Assembly (NCBI GenBank): GCA_030549335.1
Contig: CM060187.1
Location: forward strand, 50,984,203-51,048,202
Direction: 5' to 3'
Length of the DNA: 64,000 nucleotides
DNA from: Pontederia crassipes
Lineage: Eukaryota > Streptophyta > Magnoliopsida > Commelinales > Pontederiaceae
The position numbers were made by a program, and so were the translations under genes. Below are positions 12,140 to 24,397 of the stretch, piece after piece. The first letter of the stretch is position 1, and the number at the start of each line of letters is the position of its first letter. The notes beneath the pieces were generated by a model, which was given only the letters and a program-made list of their open reading frames with translations, ran no database searches and was not told the DNA's origin.

Positions 12140-12450
12140 AAGACTGATCGATCGATTCAGAGATATCGATCGACCGGTGACATGAAAATCGGTCGACCGA
12201 TCGATAGAGACCAGTCGACCGATCATTCCTTCCGAGCCCTTTTATAGGTCGGCCGATCGGTCGACCGAAGCTCATTTTACAGATCAAGTACTATCGGTCG
12301 ATCGATCCAGAGATATCGGTCAACCGATGCCCAGAAAGCTGATCGAGAACATTGAATGCACCCAACACCATCGGTCGATCGATCCAGAGATATTGGTCGA
12401 CCGGTGCAGAGAAATCGGTCGACCGACCAGAGAGAACTAGTCGACCGACC
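12140..12450. repeat. Cluster of TCGGTCGACCGA-type palindromes in the LTR
   Basis: About ten copies or near copies of the palindrome TCGGTCGACCGA, many followed by 'tccagagatatcgg', fall within about 310 bp. The 3' LTR has the matching cluster at 18915-19180 with fewer units. The cluster lies downstream of the TATA box, so it would be transcribed and could fold into serial hairpins. Confidence 0.85.
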
Positions 12451-12879
12451 CTTACCCATAATTTATTTTGATTGTTGATTGGCCTAAATTCTTTCCATGA
12501 TTGTGATATGCATTTCTCTATTGATTGAATTGTGTTATGATTGAATCATGTCTTATGATTGATCTGTCTAGTGATCCAATCCTCTTATAGTATGCAATAA
12601 TGATGAAATGATAAAGAGATTAAAGAAGAAAGGGAGGGTGGTCAGCCCATACTAAGTGCTTATAAGTGAATGGTCGCTCCCTTAACCATGGTTTGATCAC
12701 TCATACGCTGTACAAGGCTGTATCATTTGCTCGGCGTAAAACCCCCACAAGTTAAAGGCGCCCAAAGGCACTCAAAGTCATGTAATGCTAAGAAAGAAGT
12801 ACAAGCATAAAGAGTATCGTACAAATGACACGAGTATGATGATGATAAGTGAAGCATGATTATTAATTCAGCATGATTA

Positions 12880-15800
12880 GTGCGGACAGTTCGGGCATTT
12901 TGCCCGAAACTGCCCCAGTTCACTAGGGGAGGCCATGATAATCGAAGTGCCGGAGGTGCAAACCCCGTGGTCCAGAGCAGGGTGCACAACATGGAGGCGA
13001 ACGTTACCCAGAATGATAATGAATGTTATCAGAGGTACCCTTCCTATTGTTGATGTATCTGCTATTGTTTTGTTTGATTCAGAGACCATACACTCGTTTA
13101 TTTCGGAGTCTGCGCCCAAGCTCTTAGCTTGTCTTTACAGCAGATGTCTCATGCCATGAGGGTGAGCACCCCCATGGGAGATCTTCACACGGCTAGGTAT
13201 ATTCCGAAAGTACCTAACCGTGGAAAAGAAGAATTTCTTTGCAAATCTTATTGCCATCCCGATGACAGACTATGATGTCATCCTCGGGATGGATTGACTT
13301 TCTTATCATGATGCAGCTCTACACTATAAGCAGAAAAAATTCAGGTGCACAGGACAAACCTAAGGCAGTCATCAGGGGTACCCCATCAGAAAGCAAGAAG
13401 GTGATTGTCTCAGCAATGAAGGCTCAAAGATGCTCCAAAGAGGATGTTGTGCATACTTGGCAAGTGTTGTAAAGATCGATGCACCGGCCACCACACTGCA
13501 ATAGATAGATATAGTGCATGAATTTCTAGATGTTTTTTCTTAAAAATACTTCAAAACTACCATCGAGGCAGGATATATACTTCAAGATCGAGCTACTACC
13601 TGGGACCGCACCCATCTCTAAGTCACCGTACCGCGTGACACCTGCCGAAATGCTAGAGTTAAAGAAGGAGATACATGAATTGTTAGACAAATGTTTCATC
13701 CGACCGGGTGTCTCACCGTGGGAAGCGCCTGTACTGTTTGTTAAGAAGAAAGATAGGTCAATGCGGCTTTGCATTGATTACATGATGCTCAATAAGGTGA
13801 CGGTGAAAAATAAGTACCCTCTGCCCCGCATCGATGATCTTTTTGACTAATTGTCCAAGGCATCAGTATTCTCCAAGATCGATTTTCGGAGTGGCTATCA
13901 CCAGTTGAGGGTTGCTGAGGAAGACAAATTGAAGACATCCTTTCGGTCTAGGTATGGGCATTATGAGTTTCTAGTAATGCCATTTGGGTTGACAAACGCT
14001 CCTGCAGTGTTTATGGATATGATGGATAGGATCTTTCGGTCTCATCTGGATTAGTTCGTCACAGTGTTTGTGGACGACATCCTGATTTACTCATCCAACA
14101 TAGCAGCATCGAGAGCATCTCAGGATAGTATTGGAGACTCTGCGCCAACACAAGCTTTATGGCAAACTCTCGAAGTGTGAATTTTGGCTGAAGGAGATTA
14201 TGTTTCTTGGACATATAGTATCCAACAAAGACATTTCAATGGATCCCACAAAAGTAGAGGCAGTGACTAATTGGGCAAGGTCGAAGAATGCATCCGAGAT
14301 CCGCAATTTTCTGGGATTAGCAGGTTATTATAGGAGGTTCATCAGAGACTTCTCCAAGATCGCAACACCGCTCACGAACCTCACGAAGAAAGCGGAGAAG
14401 TTCATCTGGTCTGATAAGTGTGACCAAAGCTTTCAGACATTAAAGGATCATTTGACATCAGCACATGTCCTCACCATTCCGACGCGCAGCCGAGGATAGT
14501 AGTCTACAGTGATGCATGTGGGACAGCTTAGGGTGTGATGCAGCATGGTAAAGTAGTGGCCTATGCTTCACGCCAGCTGAAGAAGCATGAGGTTAACTAC
14601 CCCACGCATAACTTGGAGCTAGCTGCTATAATTTTTGCTTTGAAGATTTTAAGACACTATCTGTATGGGGAGACTTTTGAGATCTTCACAAATCATAATA
14701 GTCTCAAATATATTTTTTATCAGAAGGACCTTAACATGAGGCAACGTCGTTGATTGGAACTCTTGAAGGATTATGAATTGCTATTAATTACCACCTGGTA
14801 AAGCAAATTCAATAGCTGATGCGCTGAGTAGGAAATGGAAAGGATCACTAGCATACATCAGAGTATGGGAGTATGAGATGCTACCGGAGATAGATCAGTG
14901 GTGTCCCAGACTTGGCAGTAGTGGAGCGAGTGGATGATGCATCAGATGAGGCCCAGTATGATTGACAAGATCATAGTTGCTCAGATGGAGGATCCGGAGT
15001 ACCAAAAAATGTTGAAGAGATGCCAGCATGAGCCGAAGGGCTTCCAGGTGTCAGCAGATGGAGTAATTCGGTATAGAGACAGATTATGGGTTCCCTCAGA
15101 TGCCACCATCAGACGGAAAGCAATGGATGAGTCCCATAAGTCTGAGTTCGCCATCCATCCTGGAAGCACTAAGATGTACAAAGATGTACATCACAGTTAT
15201 TGATGGCCTGACATAAAGAGGAAGATAGTTAAGTATGTGTCTAGATGCGTGTGCCAACAAGTGAAGATTGAGCATCAGATGCCATATGAGAAATTGAAAC
15301 CTCTAAATATTCCATAGTGGAAGTGGGATAATATCACTATGAATTTTGTATCCAACTTGCCCAGGTCCAAGAAGGGTCATGATGCTATATAGGTGGTAGT
15401 TGAAAATTCACGAAGGTAGCACACTTTATCCATATCAGGTGGAAGCAATCGGTAGAGAGTCTACTGGACTTGTATGTTAGAGAAGTGATTATGCTACATG
15501 GTATTCCAGCATCGATTATTTCTGATTGAGACCCCAGATTCACTACCAGATTCTGGAAGACTGAATTTCAGCACCGCTTTCCATCCAAGACTGATGGACA
15601 GTCTAAGAGGACTATTCAGACATTAGAGGACATGCTGCGGGCATGTGCACTAAATTGGCAAGGCAACTGGGATGAGCACATTCATCTGATTGAATTCGCT
15701 TATAATAACAGCTATCATTCCAGTATCGGTATCGCGTCCTTTGAGGCTTTATATGATAGGCCTTGTCGTTCACCCGCTCATTGAGGTGAAGTAGGTGAAG

Positions 15801-16375
15801 AAAAGATCATGAGCAAAGAGGAAGTGAAGGAGGCAGTAGAATATGCTGATAAAGTGGAGCTGATCAAGCAGAGAATGAAGACAGCTTAGGGCAGACAGAA
15901 GAGTTATGCTGATAAGGGCAGACGTGAGCAAATTTTTCAAGCTGGTGATCAGGTTCTGTTGAAGGTGTCTCCCATGAAGGGAGTTATGATGTTCAATAAA
16001 CGAGGGAAGCTCAACTTTCGTTATGTGAGACCCTTTGAGGTACTGGAGTTAGTAAGTGAAGCGGCATGCAGATTAGTCTTGCCACCCTCATATGGACGAG
16101 TACATAATGTGTTCCATGTATCCATACTTAAGAAGTACAAGCATGATGCTGCTAATGTTTTATAGATCGAAGAGCCAAATCTAACTACTGATTTGACCTT
16201 CGTAAAGTACCCGACACATATTGTGGAACGCAAGGTGCAACGTCAGAAGAATAAAGATGTGCCCATTGTCAGAGTAGTCTGACGTTTTCATCACGACGAT
16301 GAGACCACATGGGAACTCGAGTCAAAGATGCGTCAGGAGTTCCCGCATCTATTCGGTAAGACCTCTACTTAGTGC
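12880..16375 (+). pseudogene. Gypsy gag-pol remnant: knuckle, protease, RT, RNase H, integrase, chromodomain
   Basis: The stretch starts in the gag CCHC knuckle (12881-12916, first Cys lost). The protease site reads DSE where DSG is expected (about 13075). Reverse transcriptase covers about 13560-14120 with FVDD at 14066-14080. RNase H is at about 14480-14760. The integrase H2C2 region is at about 15145-15265, and its core follows. The integrase catalytic Glu before RTIQT (about 15605) is Lys. A chromodomain-like tail ends at 16375. At least eleven in-frame stops break the frame, e.g. 13295, 13848, 14052, 14751, 15201, 15316, 15388, 15525, 15781, 15886 and 16279 (each within a few bases). Nearly all replace a conserved Trp, Gln or Arg. 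It is not functional. Confidence 0.88.
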
Positions 16376-16398
16376 AAAATTCGAAGACGAATTTTCTT

Positions 16399-16413
16399 TT
16401 AAGGGGGTAATGA
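16399..16413 (+). promoter_or_regulatory. Polypurine tract before the gypsy 3' LTR
   Basis: The 'ttaagggggtaatga' stretch precedes the TGTAATACCC LTR start. A tract of this kind primes plus-strand synthesis in LTR elements and fixes the left edge of the 3' LTR. Confidence 0.7.
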
Positions 16414-16773
16414 TGTAATACCCGACTTGATGCGTTGAAATGATGTAGCAAAATAGAATCGCTAGCAAGTGCACTAGTCGCTCAAGTAATATAGAAAATA
16501 GGAGTAAAGAGTGTTGAACCCACGAGGAATATTATTAATAAAATATCTGAATTTATAAATTAATAAGAGAGGAAAAACATGGATTTTGAAATTGAGTTTT
16601 ATAAAATAAAATAAAGAAAATAAGATAATGAGAAGATAATGGTGTTGAAGTTAGGTCTTAGAATGAAAATAGATCAGGATAAATATTTGAACCATAAAAG
16701 ATAAATTTAATCTTTAAAGATGGATTAGATATTTTCTCAAGTTATTAATTTATAAGATTAACATCACAGAGTC

Positions 16774-17060
16774 TACAAACTGGTAATTCTGCTATTTAAT
16801 CCGGCAAATCAAACTATCTTAAATTTAATCAAACCTAAAGTCCCACAAACTGGTATTCGTCAGATAAGATTAAAATTAAGATGCATTAATATGAAAATCC
16901 TAGACTGTTAATCACTCCACAAACTGGTATAGATTAATAGACCACATAAACTTGATTCTCCACACACTAGTTATCAAATTTATGTCAATTATTAATTTCG
17001 CATAAAATCAATTAATTTAATTAATGAATTATGAAATCAAATAATCCACAAACTGGTAAT
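16774..17060. repeat. Spaced CCACAAACTGGTA motif, five copies
   Basis: The word (C)CACAAACTGGTA or a near match occurs at about 16774, 16843, 16916, 16959 (weak) and 17046, in AT-rich sequence with spacings of about 43-87 bp. The intervening sequences are not alike, so this is a motif array and not a plain tandem repeat. Confidence 0.75.
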
Positions 17061-17519
17061 TACTCAACTCAGAAATCAAAATAATTAAATTAAAAGCACT
17101 AAGCACAATTACCTAATTGATCAAAAAAGATTAAAACAAATAATATAGGATCCAAATAGTTTTCCTTCAATAATAATCTCCTAAAATGAAATAAATAGAA
17201 AATATGGAGTTCATCCTAGAAATTCTGAAGAGATAATAACAAAATAATAATAATAATAATTGGAAGAATTACACCAAGAATAAAATAGGATCCTCAGATT
17301 TGGGCAGACAGTCGGGTAGCCTCTCGGACTTGATCAGGGTCGCGATCAACTTCCAATCGTCGCACCTCTCTCCTCTTGGTCGAAACTTGCAGACTTTCGA
17401 CTCGCCGTGGAAGAAACCTGAACTTCAGAGCACGAATTGAAATGACGAATTCTTCACATATTTATAGGTGCAGACGGCCTTCAATTTCATCCCGGCCGTA
17501 ACATCGTACGGTTGACTTT

Positions 17520-17960
17520 AAAATTATGAGATAAACTCGGCCAAAAATGATAATTCTTCTAACTATTACGCCCAAAAGATAAATCTTTTTATCTTTACCC
17601 CTTTTGAATCTCGACCAAAATGAAATTCTTTTATCTTTACGCCCTATGGATCTCGGCCAAAACCAAGATTTCCTTGCCATTACCCCCTCCAAATCTCGGC
17701 CAAAACAATAATCCTTTATCCTTTTCATTATCCTAAAACGATGACATCTTCTAATTTTGGCCAAAACGATGAGTTTTCTTTCCGTTACCCCTCCAAATCT
17801 CGGCCAAAACAAAGAAGAGTCCTCATTACGCCCAAAATCATGAGTTCTTCAATTTTGGCCAAAACGATAGGCTTCTTATCTTTACCCCCTCCAAATCTCG
17901 GCCAAAACAAACTTCTTCTTGTAATCTCGGCCAAAACGAAGAAGAGTCTTTGATCGTTAC
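17520..17960. repeat. Irregular TCTCGGCCAAAAC motif array
   Basis: TCTCGGCCAAAAC or close variants (including 'ttttggccaaaac' and 'tacgcccaaaa') recur about ten times with 30-55-bp spacing. Minus-strand ORFs over it encode repeated 'FWPRFGG'-like words as a by-product and are not genes. Confidence 0.75.
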
Positions 17961-18914
17961 GCCCAAAACTCAAGTTGCATTCATTTTTACCCCCAACGAA
18001 GTAAGATGTAACTTATCCAACCATGATCTCGGACGAAATTTAATTCTTTACGGCCGAGTCATATTGCCTGCAAAATAATTATAAGAATTAAGTAAATCCC
18101 TTTTCGGTTAAAATATTTAAAACATTAATAATCAAAATCGATAAATCCGGAATTACGATTAAAAGTGACTAAAATTGATGCATGCCATGATCAAATTATA
18201 GAAACATTAATTAAAATAATAAACTAAAATATGTTGTATTTTGCATGCATCACAGTTAAAAAATAATAATAATAAATAAGTAAATAAAACCAAGTTGTAA
18301 AACCCCAACACCCAAAGCCCATAATGTAGCCCATTAGCATGATAGGCCCAAGACCTAGCCTATAAAAGGCATTAATACCCTAAAGCTCATCTTATCCACT
18401 CATTACCTCTCTCTCACTCGTCTCTCTTCTTCCCCAAGCACACTCCATCCAACAAGAACAAGGGAGCTACAGCAAGATTCTTTTAGGTTCTTCTTCATTT
18501 TTGCAATCCATTTGATTTTCAGCATCATCCTCTTACTCCTTTCTCCAATCGGAATGCTTCGTAGGTGGAGAACGACAATGGGAGGGCGATTATCGGTGAA
18601 CGGAAGGGTTTCAAGCAAGAATCAACTCCAAAAGGAGGTGGGTGAATCTGAAATCCCCCTGCATAACTTAATTAGCAATAGGGTAGAATTAGGGTTGTTA
18701 TATTGCAATGTGTCTTGATTAACGAAAGGGTGTGGAAAAGGAACGATTGATTGTGTTCTTGTGTCTTGATTCCTGTTTTGTGATTCCTTATGGCTATGGA
18801 TGTATTCTGTATTAGACCTCCATGCTTAGATGATTGATTGTATGCATTGATTGTGTTTTTGGATTGAAAATCGCTAAAAATATGATTCTGTCCGATTCTA
18901 TTTTCACAAAGACT

Positions 18915-19180
18915 GATCGACCGATCCAGAGATATCGGTCGACCGGTGACATGAAAATCGGTCGACCGATCAATAGAGACCGATCATTCCTTTCGAGCCC
19001 TTTTATAGGTCGGTCGATCGGCCGACCGAAGCTCATTTTACAAATCAAGTACGATCGATCAGAGATATCGGTCAATCGATGTCCAGAAAGCTGACCGAGA
19101 ACATTGAATGCACCCAACACCATCGGTCGACCGATCCAAAGAGAACCGATCGATCGACCAGAGAACCGGTCGATCGACCC
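18915..19180. repeat. Palindrome cluster, 3' LTR copy
   Basis: This is the counterpart of the 12140-12450 cluster. It has the same TCGGTCGACCGA words and the same 'ccagagatatcgg' linkers, but fewer units, so copy number has changed between the two LTRs. Confidence 0.75.
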
Positions 19181-20053
19181 TTATCCAGAATTCATTTTGA
19201 TTGCTGATTAATCTGGATTCTTTCCATGATTGTGATATGCATTTCTATACTGATTGAATTGTGTTATGACTGAATCATTTATCTTATGATTGATTTGTCC
19301 AGTGATCCAATCCTCTTATAGTATGCAATAATGATGAAATGATAAAGAGATTAAAGTAAGAAAGATTAAAGAAGAAAGGGAGGGTGGCCAGCCCATGCTA
19401 AGTGCTTATAAGTGAAGGGTTGCTCCCTTAGCCATGACTTGATCACCCATAGGCTGTACAAGGCTGTATCGTTTGCTCAGCGTAAAACCCCCACAAGTTA
19501 AAAGCACCTAAAGACACATAAAGGCACCCAAAGTCATGTAATGCTAAGAAAGAAGTACAAGCATAAAGAGTATCGTACAAATGACATGAGTATGATGATG
19601 ATAAGTGAAGCATTATTATTAATCCAGCATGATTACTGTAACTTCTCATGATTATATGATTCATGATCTGTATCATCTCTTATCCATTGATATCTCAAAT
19701 TAAATGATATTATGCTCACTACTTCATCTTGTTATCAATGATTGCTGATTCTGACTATTATTATTTATTGTTATGCATTGAGTACTTTATAGATCCCCAC
19801 TAGGCTGTATAATTTACGGGAGGATTTCCTCCCATGTGTTGATTTCCATAAGGCGATGGTGATGAGATCGTGCGTCATGACCAACTCGAGCGATAATAAA
19901 GCACATGAACTGACAAATGGTCTAGTTATCATTTTCTTTATTTTTCGCATTTATGAACTTTGATGTAATTCATATATGATTCATATTATGGAGACCTTGT
20001 AGTATTTTGAGACTTCCATTATTTTTTTTAAAAAACAACAATACTTCCATTAA

Positions 20054-23000
20054 TTAAAGTTGATACAAAATATCGAGGATTCTCGGAGGTGGATCATCCT
20101 CCCAAAAAATATCATTATTCGATCGTTTACCAAAATGTGCTAAAAGGTCTGCTTTCGCATTACATAATCTGCCCACATGATTACATGTAAAATAAGTAAA
20201 ATTTGAGCTCAGAATCCGAATATTAGAAACAATGTTCTTGATTCTCCATGGGCAGACAGCTTCATGGTTGATAATTGAAACAACAACCTTCGAATCCGTT
20301 TCCAAAATGATCCTTTGTACACCAAGCTTGATACATGCATTAAGCCACATTTAATAGCCCATATTTCCGCTTCGAGCGCCGAGTGAAATTTGCCAGGACC
20401 AGCCCCTGCACAGAAGAACACGGAATTAGAATTTCGCACTAAGTAGCCTACTCCCCCCTCCCCATAGTTCACAAAGGAACCATCTGTGTTCAATTTGAAC
20501 ACAGAAAGGGGAGGAGGCTCCCAGCTTCCCAAGGTAGGGGTCGCTAGGGAAGTCCCCTCAGGAATGGATTTTTGTAACTCATAGAATGAAGCCAAGACTC
20601 TTGACCAAACCTCGACATGGGTTGCTTGGATGGAATTGAAATGAGCATTATTACGCATTCTCCAAATATCCCAGAAGCTTAAGGCAAGGAGGGTATGACG
20701 TTTAGAAATAGAAGAAGTATCCGGGAGATCACTGCCTTTCAACACCCAGTTACCATCTTCCCAAGTGTGAAAAAATTTGAAGGCATAATTAGTTTTACAC
20801 TGAAAAAGATCCCACACTCGGGAGGCAATAAGGCATTTGAAAAAGAGGTGTAGATTTGTTTCAACATCAGAACCACGACTCGTGACCAAACCTCGACATG
20901 GGTTGCTTGGATGGAATTGAAATGAGCATCATTACACATTCCTCAAATACCCCAGAAGCTTAAGGCAAGGAGGGTATGAAGTTTAGAAATAGAAAAAGTA
21001 TCAGGGAGATCACTGCCTTTCAACACCCAGTTACCATCTTCCCAAGTGTGAAAAATTTTGAAGGCATAATTAGTTTTACACTGAAAAAAATCCCACAGTC
21101 GAGAGGCAATAGGGCATTTGAAAAGGAGGTGTACATTTGTTTCAACATCAGAACCACATAAAGTACATACTGGGTTGATAGAAGGGCTGAACTTAGTAAG
21201 CATATGTTTGGTAGGCAAACGAGTGTGAGCTAACTTCCAAAGAAAAATCTGAATTTTTGGGGGAACCTTGATGCTCCAGATTCTATTCCAACCCAGCCAT
21301 CCAGCATGTCTAGGCGGCACCAGTGGCTTACAAATAAAGTTATATACTGATTTGGCAGAAGAAATTCCAGAATTATCTGGAATCCACACCCATGTATCAT
21401 CCCTGGGGAAAGTAGGCAATTTAATGTCCAGAATTTTCTCAACCAAACATGGGGCAAAACAATTGGACAGAAAATCAACATTCCAGGCATTATTAAGAAT
21501 AAGATCAGCAACCATATAAGTACACAAAGCCGTATGAACATTGACATAAGTAGGCATGTAGTTAATAGGAATATTAAAAAGTCAAGGATCACAATAAGCA
21601 TTAGTGGTGACACCATTACCAATGTACTTCCGGAAACCAAGTTTAATTTTATCCAGAGTTTGCATAAGTTGTCTCCAGCACCAGGCCTGGACCTTGTTTT
21701 GATTACTAAGATTATGATTCCATGGATAAGTTCTTCCACACTTATGGATAACAACAGAAGTAAATAAGTCATGAGAGTTATTTAGAATGGATAGGATTTT
21801 CTTAGCTAGGAGAGCAATTTTCATAAGCCGTAAAGATTTAATTCCAAGGCCACCATCATGTTTTGGCAGGAGCGCAGTATCCCAGTTGATTAAGTGCAGG
21901 CCCTGCTTCTCACCAGAAGAAGACCACAAAAAGGATCTAGATATACGTTCAAAGGAGTCAATTAAACCTGAAGACACATGAAGCGAGCTGAGAGTATAGT
22001 TTGGTATTGATGATAGAGTAGATTTGATCAGGGTGATTTTTTCAGCTTGGGTGAGTGTTTTCTTTTTCCATCCAGCTAATTTGCCATGAGTTTTGGCTTC
22101 CAAGTAATGCATGGATTTCCTATTGATATATTTGTAGGAAATTGGTACCCCAAGATAAGTGAAGGGAAATGAATTAATTTTGATATTCAGAATATTTTTA
22201 ATCAACTGTTTCCTCCTACTATGAAACTTTGGAGGTAAATAAATAGCTGATTTGTTCAGATTAACATTCTGATTGGTTAACTTTTTATATTGATTGAAAA
22301 TCTCTTTCAGCTTTAAACAGTTTGGAACAGAAGCAGCAATGCAAACAAGCAGATCATCTGCATACAGTAAATGACTGATGGCCAAGGTGCCAATTTTAAA
22401 AGGTTTAAAGATCCCTCTGCTGACATGGTCGTTTAATAATGAAGAGAAAATTTGGGATACCAAAATGAATAAATAAGGTGATAAAGGGTCATCCTGTCTC
22501 AACCCCCTATGACTTTTAAATTTTTTAGAGAAAGAACCATTTATATTGCAAGTGTAAACAAGGGACTGAATACAGGTCATAATCAAGCAGTGAACTTCTG
22601 AGGAAAATTCATGAGATTGAGGACAGTGAAAATAGCATTCCAAGATACCCTATCAAATGCTTTCTCCATATCTGCTTTAAGTAATAAGTATTTAATTCTA
22701 CCCCTAGCCATAGAATGAGCAATTTCCTGGGCCAACATAAGGTTGTCCTGAATAGACCTCTCCTTAACGAAGGCAGATTGATTTGCATCAATTAAATGTT
22801 CCAAAGTTGGCCTTAGTCTATTAGCTAGAATCTTAGTAATCACCCTGTATTTAATATTACATAAAGAAATAGGCATGTAATCAGCAACAGAAAGAGGATT
22901 ATTTTTCTTAGGTATAAAGGTGGTTGAGGTAAATTTTGAGCCATTGGGTAGTTTATTATTCATGAAGAAGGATTCGATCTCACAGCAGATATCCCTACCA

Positions 23001-24397
23001 ATTATATCCCAATAGTTTCTAAAGAATTCAGCAGTAAAGCCATCCGGACCAGGAGTTTTTCCTGGTGCTAAGTGCCAGAAGGAATCTTTAATTTCTTTTA
23101 CAATGATTGGGGAAGTAAGCTTAGATATCCAAGAATTATCCAGAGTAGGAAGCACATGCCATAAACTATGGTCAGGTAAGGAATCTAACTTAGGAGCCCA
23201 CAGATTTGAATAATGGTTGACAAAGCATGTTTGAATACCAGTAATATCAGTGATCATGTTGCCATTATCATCTTTAATCATATTTATTTTATTTCTTCTG
23301 TGTCGAACAATTGTACTTAGATGGAAAAATTTTGTGTTTTTATCACCATCTTTGATCCAATTTACTCTAGATTTCGTCCACCATTTTATACTAATCTGTC
23401 TAAGAAAGGCAGCATGTTGATTGTATTTAGATCTTAAGATTTTTAACTCATGATCAGTCAGTCCTTGCTTCTCATCTTTTTGTTCCATATTTGATATTTC
23501 TTGTTTCACAATAGAGGCCCTGATTTCTAACCTACCCAAATCAGATCTATTCCACTTGATTGTTTCTTTTTTTTATTTGATCTAAGGATTTAGATATGGG
23601 GGTGTGAGTATTCCTCCTAAGCCAGGTGTCATGTATAATTTGTCTAGCTTGCGGATAATCAAACCAGAGATGTTCATACTTAAAGGATTTAGATTTATGT
23701 GATTTATGATCAGTGTTAAAAAAGATTGGAGAGTGGTCCGAGGTGCCTCTATTGAGGGCAGTGAGATCAATATTTGGAAATGATAGAAGCCACAGTTGAT
23801 TAATTAGTGCTCGGTCTAATCTACATAAAATTCTAGCATTGTTTGCTCTATTATTACACCAAGTATATTGTGATCCAATTAAAGGGATGTCTATTAAGTC
23901 TTGTTGTTGTAATAAGTTCCTGAAAGTTCTTATTGATTTCTTAAGAGTAAAAGGAGCACCTCCCCTTTTGTCCTCAGGGAGATTGATGGATTTCATATCA
24001 CCCATTATTAGCTAGGGAATATCATCAAAATTTAGTTCTCCTAATGAACGCCATAATTCATTTCTAATTGTCGGAAGGGTACTGGCATAAATCATAGTTA
24101 GAAGAAAAGAAAAATTCTCTATAGTAATTACAACATTCATATGTTGAGAGGATGTATTAAGCAGAGAAATTTTTGCAATACCAATTTGCCAAGCAATAAT
24201 AATGCCCCCAGAAGCACTTGATCCCTCCTGATGATACCCTGTCCAATTTGAACCGAGACGTTTAATAATGAGTTCCGAAGACTTACTTAATGCGTGAGTT
24301 TCCAAAAGGATAATGATGTCCGGAGCGTTCTCCTTGACAATGTTCCGTAGTCGGTCTCGAACTTTGCTCCGCGACAATTCTAAGCGATAATCTTCAT
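20054..24397 (-). pseudogene. LINE A ORF2: endonuclease, reverse transcriptase, zinc-binding region, RNase H
   Basis: The endonuclease begins MKIIA at 24397, then a stop replaces the conserved Trp of the WNCRGA motif. The endonuclease runs to about 23600, with SDHSP near 23725. Reverse transcriptase spans about 23100-21900 with YADD near 22370. A zinc-binding segment (CTLCG...H...C) lies at about 21190-21050. RNase H at 20520-20054 keeps Asp (NTDGS), Glu (EAEIWA), Asp (ETDSK) and a last Asp (KADLLA). Lesions: a Trp-to-stop at 24011, a shift in an A run at about 23565, a shift near 22600, a Trp-to-stop near 21585, a tandem duplication at 20596-21157 and a shift in RNase H near 20340. No longer translatable as one protein. 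Confidence 0.88.
20596..21157. repeat. 281-bp tandem duplication inside LINE A ORF2
   Basis: The block from 'gact.*tgaccaaacctcg' (20596) to 'aacatcagaaccac' (20876) is repeated at 20877-21156 with few changes. The duplicated segment encodes the region between the zinc-binding domain and RNase H. Confidence 0.9.

Larger units (their letters stand above)
11482..12879 (+). repeat. Truncated 5' LTR of the gypsy element
   Basis: It matches the 3' LTR (18253 onward) base for base over long stretches from its TGTAGTACCC start to 'cagcatgatta'. There it jumps directly into internal gag sequence. Against the 3' LTR, roughly 540 bp of the LTR end, the primer binding site and almost all of gag are missing, so one deletion joined LTR to gag. 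It contains the TATA box at 11597 and a palindrome cluster at 12140-12450. Confidence 0.85.
16428..18252. mobile_element. TG...CA-bounded insertion, probable solo LTR of another element (1.8 kb)
   Basis: Bases between the split parts of the gypsy LTR begin TGATGCG and end TGCATCA, short inverted ends with the TG/CA tips of an LTR. The 5-base flanks are CGACT and CAGTT, which differ only by transitions and sit where the intact LTR has CGGAT. They could be a decayed 5-bp duplication. There is no primer site, polypurine tract or coding potential. Inside are two arrays of spaced motifs (16774-17060 and 17520-17960). A solo LTR fits best, and a non-autonomous element of another type is possible. 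Confidence 0.55.

Noticed and set aside
17462..17973. Minus-strand ORFs with repeated FWPRFGG words
   Set aside because: The peptide repeat is a by-product of the TCTCGGCCAAAAC array; there is no start context or family match.
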